Below the pieces are notes generated by a model, which did no database searches, was not told the DNA's origin, and was given only the letters and a program-made list of their open reading frames with translations. From contig OY294048.1 of NCBI GenBank assembly GCA_958510825.1, positions 20,849,589 through 20,913,588 on the forward strand: a stretch of DNA of 64,000 nt, read 5' to 3'. Each line of letters begins with the position of its first letter. Position 1 is the stretch's first letter. The position numbers were made by a program, and so were the translations under genes. The stretch comes from Brachypterus glaber (lineage: Eukaryota > Arthropoda > Insecta > Coleoptera > Kateretidae). Below, piece by piece: positions 44,597 through 54,626 of the stretch.

Positions 44597-45416
44597 GGGT
44601 TCCCACGGGTCCTGGAAAATCTGGAAATTTTCCATGTGTTCCAGTACTGGAATTGACCTTGAATTTGCCTTTTATTCTCAAATTGCCCTGGATTTTTGTT
44701 TTATGTCCTTGAATTTTACTTTTATATTTATTTTTTTATATTAAAACGCAAAACTGAAAACAGTAATATTAGTAGTACATCTGCCTCGGATTCGTAGATG
44801 TTATTCCGAATATTGACTACGCGTATACCAGTATACGCGCAGCATCCCGTGACGCAAAATTTGAGAATCCGACCGGCGCATTACGGGGGTCACAGCATTG
44901 TGCGCAAAGCCTCGCACTCGTAAATTAATTAACATAATTTAAATGTCTACTTGTTGATGGAATTGGAGGCACATCACTTCAGCCGGTATTTCTTGAAAAT
45001 GTTGAAATTTTTGGATTTGGCACATGTCAAGATTGAAAGTAGATGATTTCAAAAATGTTCGAATTCTGTGCGGCTTTTTTATTTGTACAGATGGTGTCTA
45101 AATTGCAAGTACTGTATTATATTTCGAGATTTTTTTTTATATAATGGAGAAGAGTAACTTAGTAGTGAAAAGTATCTATTCAAAATTTGTTGTATTAAAA
45201 CAGTCGACTAAGGTATAAAACACCTTTTATAGGTCCCAGAAAGACTATAAATAAATAAACAAATAAAGTTTTTAGGTTATGTTTCTTCCGTTAACGAAGT
45301 CAGTGTTAAAGCGGTTTAAAGTGTTTATGTGCCTTTTTTGTATAATGATATAAGGTAGCCTTTTGTTTGTCCTGGAATTGTCCTGCAATTTTGTTTGAAA
45401 AATACCGTGGGAACCC
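44597..45416. mobile_element. Probable hAT-like non-autonomous element (about 820 bp)
   Basis: GGGTTCCCACGGGTCCTGGA at the left and AATACCGTGGGAACCC at the right are inverted ends of 12 bp. GGGTTCCCACGG ends are common in arthropod hAT-type elements. The interior includes a GC-richer stretch around 44800-44920 with CGCGTATACCAGTATACGCG. I could not find a convincing target duplication, so the exact ends may be off by a few bases. Confidence 0.6.
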
Positions 45417-45751
45417 TTCCTCATGTAAGAAGAAAATTAAATTCAAATTAAACCAAATTAAACTAAAATTTTCGTATAGTAACCAGTTTTTGTTTAAAAT
45501 TTATAAATAATTTTAAACATTACTTACATCTACAAAGCGTTTTTGCAAAGTCCACTGGTTTGACAGTGGCCTTCTCATGTACAGTTTGTTTTCTTGAATT
45601 ATTATAAATATTAAAAATAGTTTTGCATAGAGACACTGCTTCGCCCAGTACATGAGGCCTGGGAATCCTGACACCCACAGGGTGCGTTTTAGTGCAAAAT
45701 TCCAGGCGCCACCGGTTTTGGTTTCAGTTTCAAATGACGGTGCTTTGTATA

Positions 45752-46973
45752 CAGAGTTATTCAGAAATAAGTTTATTAATTTTAAGGGTTGATTCTATAT
45801 TGGAAAATATGAAAAAAAGTTCCTATAAGCATATGTCCAAAAATGCGTCGTAAGGGAGCTAAGCCCCTTTGAAAGTGGCTAAAAAATTCGTTTTTTAATT
45901 TAATAACTCAGAACTTGAAATACAACAACGAGGTTTTGAATGTAAACTAAATTTAATAAGGCCCATATTCGTATGTTATCTTCATGTACTTATTTTTACC
46001 AGGTGTGTGCCCCCTTATCAGTTGTCCAAAACTTTTTAGTAATTTTATTTTTGTAATATGATTCCTCAGGTCAAAATACATAAAAATGGGACCCTTGTTG
46101 TAGTACTGTAGGATTAACCGTTTTTGAGAAAAATTAATTTGAAGGTGAAATTTCACGCTTCAAGGACGAAAAATTAAATACTAAAATGTTGAAAACCAAA
46201 ATTTCAATGATGCAAGGTGAATGTACATCAAAAACTAAGAAAAAAAACTCATTTACAGGTACCTACTTCCAAAAATCAATCCTAAGGGAGCTATGGTCTC
46301 CTAAAAATGCACCTTTTTTGATGAGCCATAGTAGTTTTAAAAGGGATTTTTCGACCTACATGTATAGAAACTTTTCTTAGTTTTTGGTATAGAATAACCC
46401 TGCATCATTGAAATTTTGGTTTTAAACATAGTATTTAATTTTTCGTCCTCGAATGCGAAATTTCACATCAAATTAATTTTTCTCGAAAACTGTTGAAGAC
46501 TTGACGACAAAAACGCTGGTATACCGTGCTTATTTATGTGAAAGTTGACCTTATTCGCATTTTTGTCGTGTAGTCTTCAGTTAATCCTACAGTATTACAA
46601 CAAGAGTACCTTTTTTTTATGTATTTTGACCTGAGGAAACATATTACAAAAAAAGTTACACAGAAAAAAGTTGGGAGAAAAAACTGATAAGGCCCCTCCG
46701 TTTCGCACATCCCTGGTTAAATAAAATAAGTACATGAAGATGGCATACGAGGATGGGCCTTAATAATTAGTTTACATTCAAAACCTTGTTGCTTTATTTC
46801 AAAGGTTTCCTGAGTTATTAAAATTTAATAAAAACCGATTTTTTTAGCCACATTCAAAAGGGCTTAACTCCCTTACGACGCATTTTTAAACATATGTTTA
46901 TAGAAACTTTTTTCATATTTTCCAATGTAGAATCACCCCTTAAAATTAATGACGCTATTTCTGAATAACCCTG
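45752..46973. mobile_element. Palindromic MITE, family F2 copy 2, with an 84 bp nested insertion
   Basis: Ends CAGAGTTATTCAGAAATAAG and CTATTTCTGAATAACCCTG flanked by TA, with the same arm content as 3578-4601. Its right half is broken at 46494/46579 by a short inverted-repeat insertion (separate entry). Confidence 0.85.
46495..46578. mobile_element. 84 bp miniature inverted-repeat insertion
   Basis: GAAGACTTGACGACAAAAAC at the left and TTTTTGTCGTGTAGTCTTC at the right are inverted. In the other F2 copies the sequence is the uninterrupted AAAACGGTTAATCCTAC. Here AAAACTGTT is followed by the insert and then AGTTAATCCTAC, so GTT appears duplicated. Confidence 0.8.
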
Positions 46974-47055
46974 TATAACTTTCTCACTCTCTCCAACTAA
47001 ACAGTCTTTTTCGGACAAAGTCTACCAAAGACTGATAATTAAGTTTCTTCTCAAG

Positions 47056-47334
47056 GTCTCTCTGCGTCACACCTCTACAACAAACAGATGTCTTCGTCAA
47101 ACGCGTCGGCCATGTTCAGCCAGGCAAACATGGCAGCGATGCAGTCACAGTACCAAAACATGCCGACGAGTGGCGCCGCGAGCACCATGTACAATCGGCA
47201 GATGAACGAGCTTCAGAACCCGAACCTGATGAGCAGCGAGGTAAAAGCGCAGCAGGCGGCGGCGGCAGCTGTAGCGGCCGCGGCTGCAGCTGCTCAGGAG
47301 AAAAAGGCTAAGAAGAGCCGTAAGAGCAAAATCG
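47056..47334 (+). CDS. Ser/Pro-rich gene, third recognised exon (poly-Ala and basic end)
   Basis: The acceptor is TTTCTTCTCAAG/GTC and the donor ATCG/GTAAGT. The first two bases complete a Gly codon with the previous exon. It then reads LSASHLYNKQMSSSNASAMF and SQANMAAMQSQYQNMPTSGA, and ends with an alanine run (QQAAAAAVAAAAAAAQ) followed by a strongly basic EKKAKKSRKSKI. The basic cluster could be a nuclear localisation signal; this is inference. It ends one base into a codon. Phase agreement at both junctions is strong support for the exon. Confidence 0.88.
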
Positions 47335-47704
47335 GTAAGTTTTTTATTTGATCTTTTAATCTGTTGGTCTATTCAGGGCCGTAGCGAAGAAGGTTTCGTG
47401 GGGAGAGAGTAGGTCAAAAATCACAGTCACAAAAAAACTTAATGACAAAAAAAAGGGTTGCACTACCTATTGCTGTCTTGTATTTGTTTGGGGGGAGGGG
47501 AAAGATGAAAACATTTTATGCCTAAATATGAAAATGTGAATAATACCAGCCCTGTGACACTCCGCAGTTTTAACTAGCTTTTTCGTGTTACGTAATGACT
47601 GAAATCCACCAGATGGCGAATTAGTCTAAGAGCAAGATTTGGAGCACTCTCGATTTATGATTTTATAAAATTCTATGAAACATAACCTCAAGATTTGTTT
47701 ATGT

Positions 47705-47956
47705 TAGAAATAAACGTCAAAATATTTTATAAGTTGCTACTATATTATAATGCTTTTATCGGTATTATGCGATTACTTTTAGTATTTTGTGATAACAATG
47801 GTTTTACTATAGTTTGCCTATGTTTGGTATGGTAGAAATAAACGTCAAAATATTTTATGTTACTACTAAAGTATAATGCTTTTATCGGTATTATATGATT
47901 CCTTTTAGTATTTTGTGATAACAATGGTTTTACTATAGTTTGCCTATGTTTGGTAC
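47705..47956 (+). repeat. Tandem duplication, 128 bp period
   Basis: Units start at 47705 and 47833 with TAGAAATAAACGTCAAAATA and end with AGTTTGCCTATGTTTGGTA. A minus-strand open frame over the pair encodes the same peptide twice (KHRQTIVKPLLSQNTK), which is a consequence of the duplication, not evidence of a gene. Confidence 0.88.
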
Positions 47957-49031
47957 CATTGAATGTATTTATAGTTGACACAAGAAAATATACTACTGAA
48001 GAATTCAAAATTAAATCATCAGAATCAAGGCTTGCAGTTTTTGATGTGCTATATATCGACACTCCCATGCAACAAGGACGTAACTCAAGTTAGACCCGTT
48101 TTGAGTTATACTCATAGGTAAACGCCTTGGAAAAAGACACACATGGTGGTACTACTCAGATTTCTCCACAAGCTATTTTAACCAAATGTTTACTTAAAAA
48201 CACTAAAATAAGAAATTCTAAACTTGAATATTATGAAAAACAAACAATAAATTAACAATAAATACTTATACAGTTAAATAGAGAATTTTATAAGCTTTCA
48301 AATGATGTATCACATGGCTTCCTTTTCCAGTTCAATCATTTCCCGACCCTTAAATAACAAAAAAATATATTTTAGAAATTTAGCTGTCGTGAAAAATGAC
48401 AATATATGAGTTACGGCTTTGTTGCTTGGGGGTATTGATATAAAGATTTTTTAAAAATTAAAATTAGGATCTAGAAGGCTTCAGATCTCGCTCGAAGATA
48501 CTAGCGCTTTTTGGTCAATACGTAGCCAGCTCGAACTATAAGTTACCAGTCCTTATTTTCTACGTTTATGAATAATACCTTTTGGTGAGATTATATTCAT
48601 AACTTTTTTATTTGTACCTCTCAAGACAGTTTTACGAGAAAGTTTTAAACTTCATAAAAAAGAACTAAAAATACAAAAGTTGTTAATTTTAATTAATTTT
48701 GAAAATTTTACTTTACAAAAACTTGTAATAATTGCAAAAATACGAATTTACTTTTTTAAATTGGAAAAAGTTGTAAAAATCATAAAATGTTGTATATTTC
48801 ATGAATACAGAAGTAAATATTATATAAATTTAACACTAACCAATGTTAAATTCTTACAACATTGTAAGAATACTTTATCCTTTTCCCAATAACTTAAACA
48901 TTTTTAATTTTTCTGCACAAAAAAGTGTCATCACGAATTAAATGTTTAAGTTGTGAATTTATGAAAAAGTATATTTCACAAAAAAGTAATTTTTGTTAAT
49001 TATTTATAATATTTCTTGTTCTTTTTTATAT

Positions 49032-49123
49032 AAAATAATGAAAAAATCTTGCTATTAAGAACACTTTTTATATTTATTTTATTTATTAAAGTGTTCTTAA
49101 TAGCAAGATTTTTTCATTATTTT
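49032..49123. repeat. Perfect 36 bp inverted repeat with 20 bp loop
   Basis: The left arm (49032-49067) contains GAAAAAATCTTGCTATTAAG and the right arm (49088-49123) is its exact complement over all 36 bases. The loop is T/A only. It could be a young foldback or MITE, or a hairpin transcript of the intron. Confidence 0.93.
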
Positions 49124-49310
49124 AATTATTTAAAAATATAAAGTTGTCAATTTTACACCTTTTGGTTAAGTTATATTTTTTCAAAGTTTGAAAATCCCAA
49201 CTTTTATATTTTTAACCCACGCACTTTACAACTTTTTCTATTTTAAGATAAATAGTCGGAGAGCTGGTGACCATTTTTATTTCATTATTTGCTCCCGGCT
49301 GTATTTTATA

Positions 49311-50041
49311 CAGGGTGATCCATAACTGGCATGCCAAAATTTAAGAGGTGATTCTAGATCCAAAAATATAAAAAAAGTTCCTATAAAGGTTGGTCCGGAA
49401 ATGAGCCTTAAGGGATCTAGGGCCCTTTAAAATTGTAATAAAAATAAGGTTTTTAATTAATAACTCGGGTACCGTTTAAGCTAGAGCGGCGAGCTTTTGC
49501 ATGTATACTAGTATTAATAAGGGCAATAAGTTTATGTTAATTTATTTTTTTAATTTATCCAGAGGCGTGCCCAGACGGACAAAATATATGAGGCTTAAAA
49601 CATTTTTGCCCCAAACTTTTCTATGTGTATGTTTTTTGGATTTGTTGTAAAAAATATAGATTTCTAGAGTAAAAATACATAGAAAATATCATATAGTGTA
49701 ACACTGTAGGAGCAACCGTTATCAAAAAAAAATGCAATTAAGAGGAAGTAACATTTTGTGCCACCAAAAACGTTACTTTTTAAAAGGCTATTACTCCTTT
49801 AATATTAAATTTAGGTGTTTTGGTGTATAATACTTTTTTGCTCAGTTTTAAATGAAGAATCACCCTGCAGCATTTAAATCTTATTGATGCTTTTTTTGTT
49901 CCCCATTCAATACGTCATCTTCGAAGGGCCGTAGCTCCCTTAGGGCTCATTTCCGGACCAACCTTTATAGAAACTTTTTTTCATATTTTTGGATGTAGAA
50001 TCACCTCTTAAATTTCGGTACGCGAGTTCTGGAACACCCTG
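49311..50041. mobile_element. Palindromic MITE, family F3 (731 bp, TA target)
   Basis: Left end CAGGGTGATCCATAACTGGC, right end GCGAGTTCTGGAACACCCTG, TA on each side. The outer arms pair over about 170 bp, including AAATTTAAGAGGTGATTCTA and its complement. A deleted relative is at 581-988. Confidence 0.8.
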
Positions 50042-50409
50042 TATATGTCTTAAAGTACATTCGAATTAAGCTATTTTCAAATTGCTAGACTCCGGATCTG
50101 GTTCCTTTGGGTGCTAGAAGCTCCAAAAGCTATGACAATGAGCTACCAAAAAAATCTATTTTTAATTTGCCGAGTCATATACATTTCAATTATATACATT
50201 CAGTTTAAGCTATTTTCATAGTTATACACAATAATTCTGGGGGTAAGAACAGTCCTTAAAAAGTGCGTTTGCATTATGTGTTACTTAAATGGGGGGAGGC
50301 TACAGTTCATAAAAGTATGTGAGTGTGTTTAGTATGAGAGTTTTGTCCGAGGTTTTGTCCAAGGGGTCGTAACATTTTTGAGGGGGTCCGAGAAATCTTA
50401 CTATACTTA

Positions 50410-50870
50410 AGGTAAATTATTTTTTTCACTACTAGCTTTAGAACATACCATTATTTATCATGTTTTCAGACTGTGAAATCAGTTTTCTTCACCTATAGCA
50501 ATAATAATTTTTTCTCTCCTAGCAGGAGTAAATTTTATAAACAATTTATTTCTGTCACTTTAGATGTTTCAGTTCTTTGTGCAATTTTTACTAATTAAAC
50601 CCAAGAAAATAGCTTTAAATAACTTTTTATTTATTAAATATAATTATTACCAATTAATACAATCAATAATTAGCTAAATATTATGACGAAAATTAAAAAA
50701 AAAAACTAAATTTTTAAACGCCAGTTCAAAGTATTTATTTGAGCAAATGTCATTGATCAAGGCTACCTGATTTTTATGAAAATTTCAAGAAATATAATTT
50801 CTGTTAATAATGTATTTTATTATTTGAATAAAAATAGTTAAATAGTGCTAGTAGTGAAAAAACTAATATA
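50410..50870. repeat. Foldback-like repeat with CACTACTAGC ends
   Basis: TTTTTTTCACTACTAGCTTT at the left and GCTAGTAGTGAAAAAACTAA at the right are inverted. The interior resembles window positions 1-390. Boundaries and target duplication are not clear. Confidence 0.45.
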
Positions 50871-50882
50871 TAAACCACGGTA

Positions 50883-50977
50883 GAGAAGACTATTACAGCC
50901 TCGCACTCCTCAATCCCTCGCTGCTACGCCGCTCGGGATTTCATACGCTCGGCTATAAAAAATGTCTTCTCTATCTT
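50883..50977. repeat. Short GC-rich inverted-repeat element
   Basis: GGTAGAGAAGACTATTACAG and AAAAATGTCTTCTCTATC are inverted around a GC-rich core (CCTCGCTGCTACGCCGCTCG). It is about 95 bp and looks like a miniature element. No target duplication was assigned. Confidence 0.5.
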
Positions 50978-51457
50978 GGTATATAATTACTATTATATGA
51001 AAATCCCTAAAAAATGTCTTACGTAATTTGTGCACGAACCCTAATGCGCAAAATCCTACTTTATACGTCAGAGCCAAAATTCTTAGTAGTCACATTTTGT
51101 TCTCGCGCATCCTAGTGAATTAGAAATCTATCATAGAATGTCTATGTATTTAATCTATTTGCTTTATGGGCCATTTTTTCTTGCTTTTTTATGAAAGTGT
51201 AGAAAAATAAATCGAAATTTCAAATGGTTTATTTGGTTGTTATAAAACCCTTAATTTTTTTTAAATATTTGGAATTTGGATACAAAGATTTGATGGGCAC
51301 CCTGTCATAACATTGATATTTATAACAAATAATCTTTCATGTCTATTGCTTCCTTACTTTTTTTTACAATTCCTACAATTTTAATAAAGTAATGAAATGT
51401 AAAAAGTAATGTATTTAAAAAAAATTAACGCCAATCGCTTTTTTTCCATACATAAAG

Positions 51458-52071
51458 CAACCGCCACTTCAGTTCCGGGCCAATCATCACAAAGCTCATC
51501 GACGACCAGCAACACGAACCAGGGCTTCCAGTCTTACGCTGGTCTCAAGGGCAGTACCACCATAGAACCCAGTGCAATATCCCTAAAAACCTCCAGTGTC
51601 GTGCCGGGCAGTGCTTTCAATTTCGGTCCGACCTTAGGTGCGGGTATTTACGCCGACAAAGATGCATATCCGAACTTTCTCGACGACTTTAGCCGATCAG
51701 CGCCGAATTACTATAACTTGGCGGCAGCAGCAGCAGCTGCACATAGATCGACACCAGAGGGCGCCGAGAAACAAACCCGAGCGGCGCACCAGTCGTCCAA
51801 CCCGCAAAGTTCCGCGTATCCGTTCCTCACCAGCTCGCAGGTGCGGCCCAGCTACCCTATGGGCGGACCTTTCATACCTCCTGCTCAAGCCCAAGCTCTT
51901 ATGGACACTAATTCCCCGCTATATCAACACTATCTTCAACAGGTGCAACAAGCCGGGGTGCTGAACCAGGCGATGTTGGGGGCGCCACCCGGGGCTTACC
52001 CACCAGGTTACCACGCAGCTTTGAATATGAGACAGACATACGATTCCATGACAAGGCCGTCTTGGCTTTAG
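51458..52071 (+). CDS. Ser/Pro-rich gene, last exon
   Basis: After TTTCCATACATAAAG the first two bases complete an Ala codon, then 203 codons run to TAG at 52069-52071. The sequence starts TATSVPGQSSQSSSTTSNTN and continues AFNFGPTLGAGIYADKDAYP and NFLDDFSRSAPNYYNLAAAA. Further on come PFLTSSQVRPSYPMGGPFIP and, at the C-terminus, NMRQTYDSMTRPSWL. Aromatic residues are unusually frequent for a low-complexity protein. The frame also extends upstream of the acceptor to an ATG at 51409, but that part is AT-rich intron-like and the phase fit favours splicing. Joined to the preceding exons the product from 27075 is 866 residues. Function is unknown. Confidence 0.9.
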
Positions 52072-52365
52072 TTGAGTTTTTTTGTTGTTTTAGTGATTTT
52101 GAGTTTAATTATAATTATCGATTTCGTTTTTTATTCTATTTACCAAAGACAGAAGACAAGTTTTTATGTGTACATATTGTAGTAAGGATTTACAGACATT
52201 TTATATAATTTAAAATTAGATTTTGTGGATTTTTATATGGGAAATTCATAACTTTAGGACATTTATTAACTCATAACGGTTAATTATTATAATCTTTATT
52301 TAAAGCTATCCTTAGAATTAATTTCTGTTTTAGAACTCCTGGTTTTACCTTACAGTAAATTTATA

Positions 52366-52371
52366 AATAAA
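52366..52371 (+). terminator. Candidate polyadenylation signal of the Ser/Pro-rich gene
   Basis: The first AATAAA after the stop codon lies about 295 bases downstream (TTATAAATAAAAAATCG). In AT-rich DNA such hexamers are frequent, so this is only a candidate. Confidence 0.4.
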
Positions 52372-52744
52372 AAATCGACAAAATCTTATTTATCGTTGAA
52401 CGTCGCTTAAGTTAAAAATATGTAATTTATATATTTTTATTAAAAAAAATTGGACGTTAGTTAATATTAGTTGCATAAATTTATTGATTACACAGGTCTG
52501 TAAGTTATTTTTCCCAAAGGAAGTGGTAAATTCTTCTTTACTTATTTGGGGTAGCTAATCCGAAAGTAAGGTCCGTGTTTTCCCATCATATGAGCCACAT
52601 TCATTATAAAAAAGATGTGGCCTGTAGCCTCTTTTTATAATTATAATAATTATTAGGGGCGTATCCAGTTGTTAAAAGGGATAAAATTTTGCCTGCATAA
52701 CTTTTATTATTTATGTTTTATTTAATTTATAAACATTAATTATA

Positions 52745-52868
52745 TGGCTTGGTTCTAAAAGGGCCAATGTCACTTTGTCAATAGCAGCATTTTCACATCA
52801 ACTCTGATGTAATATTTTGAAAATGGTGCTATTGGCCAAGTGACATTGGCCCTTTTAGAACCAAGCCA
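52745..52868. mobile_element. 124 bp hairpin MITE
   Basis: TGGCTTGGTTCTAAAAGGGC and GCCCTTTTAGAACCAAGCCA are exact inverted ends. Pairing continues through CAATGTCACTT and, after a small bulge, CAATAGCA and ATTTTCA, leaving a loop of about 22 bases. It lies about 670 bp after the stop codon of the Ser/Pro-rich gene. Confidence 0.88.
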
Positions 52869-52927
52869 CAGAACTATAAACCGAATTGATATTTATTTTT
52901 TTATATATTTGAAATAAGTAATATGCG

Positions 52928-53071
52928 ACCCTGCACAAAGATACCCAGTTAGTGTGCAAAATTAAAAAAAAAGCGGATTCTTACGTAAAAAACTTTTCTA
53001 CATAAGAATCCGACAAAAAAAGAAATACGTGAATTTGACACCCTAACTGGGTTTCTTTGTGCATGCAGGGT
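52928..53071. mobile_element. 144 bp hairpin MITE
   Basis: ACCCTGCACAAAGATACCCA and TGGGTTTCTTTGTGCATGCA plus GGGT are inverted ends with one or two bulges. An inner stem, CGGATTCTTACGTA against TACATAAGAATCCG, closes an 11-base loop. It sits 59 bp after the preceding hairpin. Confidence 0.85.
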
Positions 53072-53928
53072 AACATATTAAATTTAATTTAATTTATTTA
53101 AATTTTCTAAAATCAGTTACTAAAAAAATAAACTGAGCATGATGGAAAAAGGCCAAAAAGCCATGTCCTTCGGGCAAAATTTATATAGACCTGTGTTATT
53201 TTGGGAAGATGTCATTTGACTAATTTTTATTTCAAACTATTTTAAAACTAAACGAATTTGAAATTAAAACTGTTTATTTACTCTTCAACAGAAATCTTTT
53301 ATTTATTTTAAAATAACTTTAAAATTAAAAAGTACAATATCTTTTTCTATATTTATGGTTTTATTTAGTATATTAAAATATTTATTTAAGAAGAAATAAA
53401 AAGTTCTAATTTTAAATTCGTTTACTTTTAAAATAATATAATATGTTCCTTAATCTGACATGTGCCAATTATTTTTCCCTATAAAAACCAAATTTTTAGT
53501 TATTCAAATTGAAGAATTCTAATTTATCTCAAAAATAACAGGAATGGTATGACCCGACTGTATAGGAAAAAGAGTCATAAGAAAACACCAAAAAACTTGA
53601 AGACTTTTATTAAAATTTGCTGTGAATATTATCTATTCTGTTTTGGCTTAATTTCTTATCGAAATTAGTAGGGAGCCTCTAGCACAAGCCTAAGGCTTAT
53701 TTGGGGTCTTCACGACTTTGTATTAAGTTCGAAGAAATACAATAAAAAATAAAAATTAGACAAATTATATCTTCCCGTTATTTTTAATATTATTAATCCT
53801 TTAGGCAGTGTGTAGCTGTGATTTTTTACTTTTTTGTTATTACCTATATTTCTTTTATACTTTAAACTTGTTTATGAATCTCTCATAGAGATAAATTAAA
53901 TTTATTTTATTTATTTGAACAATATTTA
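53072..53928. other. AT-rich DNA with GGAGAGCCCC-type repeat copy 3 (minus)
   Basis: At 53672-53722 the minus strand reads GACCCCAAATAAGCCTTAGG and then TTGTGCTAGAGGCTCCCT, a divergent copy of the hairpin repeat at 2161 and 4652. The rest shows nothing recognisable. Confidence 0.45.
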
Positions 53929-54626
53929 TAGAGTGAAATTCACTACTGTATGAATTGATGTCATCACAAAATAATATCTAAATGCCGCCGTGTGCTGAAT
54001 TTTACCCATTTTACTATGGTAATTTGCTGTTGTGGATGATCCGGAATAGTGAATTACCATGTTAAAAGTGATGATATCATATTATGCAAAATACAACAGT
54101 ATTTAGGTACTGTAAAAGTGAGGGTTAAATTCGAAAAAAAAACTGTAATTAAATGCCACCGCTAGATAAAGATATATTACCTTATTTCTTTGCAAGCTCT
54201 TCTGACTAGATCTAGTATTTCTTCTCTGGAATGCTGTAGATACACCTATATCCTAGTGAGCGCGCGATAGCATTTTGGGAGAGCAGTTTGACTATATATT
54301 CATAGAAAGTTCAGAGCTTTGATTTGTGATTTTTGTGCGAGAGTACAATACACGCGGTACACACACCGTACGTGTTGTAGAGCAATTGAATACTAATTAG
54401 TGATTGAAATTGGTTCGCTGACCGGAGTGAACGCTACCGTTCGAAGGTCAAGCACCTAAAAAGAATCAAATATATAAAAAACAAAAAAAAATGTTTCTCG
54501 AAAACAAAAAAAGAAAATTCAATAGTATAAAATAAAATTGCTATTAATTTTAAGAAAAATAAGGGAATATTAAACAGGTACTATTTTGTGATAACGTCAG
54601 TTCGAATAGCTGTGAATTTTACTCTA
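53929..54626. mobile_element. Probable DNA element with about 47 bp TIRs
   Basis: TAGAGTGAAATTCACTACTG (left) matches the complement of CAGCTGTGAATTTTACTCTA-like sequence at the right, and similarity continues through ATTGATGTCATCACAAAATA against TATTTTGTGATAACGTCAGT. The interior includes a GC-richer segment at 54270-54460. No clear target duplication or transposase was found. Confidence 0.6.

Larger units (their letters stand above)
43214..47055 (+). other. Intron 2 of the Ser/Pro-rich gene (3.8 kb)
   Basis: Donor GTAAGG and acceptor TTCTTCTCAAG split a Gly codon (G at 43213, GT at 47056-47057). It contains palindromic MITEs at 43270 and 45752 and an hAT-like element at 44597. The stretch 43979-44596 has no recognised feature apart from a short segment shared with 50042-50100. 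Confidence 0.8.
47335..51457 (+). other. Intron 3 of the Ser/Pro-rich gene (4.1 kb)
   Basis: Donor GTAAGT and acceptor TTTTTTCCATACATAAAG split an Ala codon (G at 47334, CA at 51458). It contains the tandem pair at 47705, the perfect hairpin at 49032 and the palindromic MITE at 49311. Stretches 47957-49031 and 50101-50409 have no recognised feature. Confidence 0.75.

Noticed and set aside
47376..47554. Possible hAT element with CAGGGC ends in intron 3
   Set aside because: The ends agree over only about 6-8 bases and the flanks do not show an 8 bp duplication.
47745..48068. 107-codon minus-strand frame with a repeated peptide
   Set aside because: The peptide repeat follows from the 128 bp tandem duplication; no start context or homology supports a gene.
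51409..51457. ATG at 51409 as start of the last exon
   Set aside because: The 16 extra codons are AT-rich and intron-like, and the acceptor at 51457 joins the previous exon in phase.
54400..54470. tRNA-like B box (GTTCGAAGGTC)
   Set aside because: No cloverleaf, A box or acceptor stem could be built around it; it lies inside a probable DNA element.
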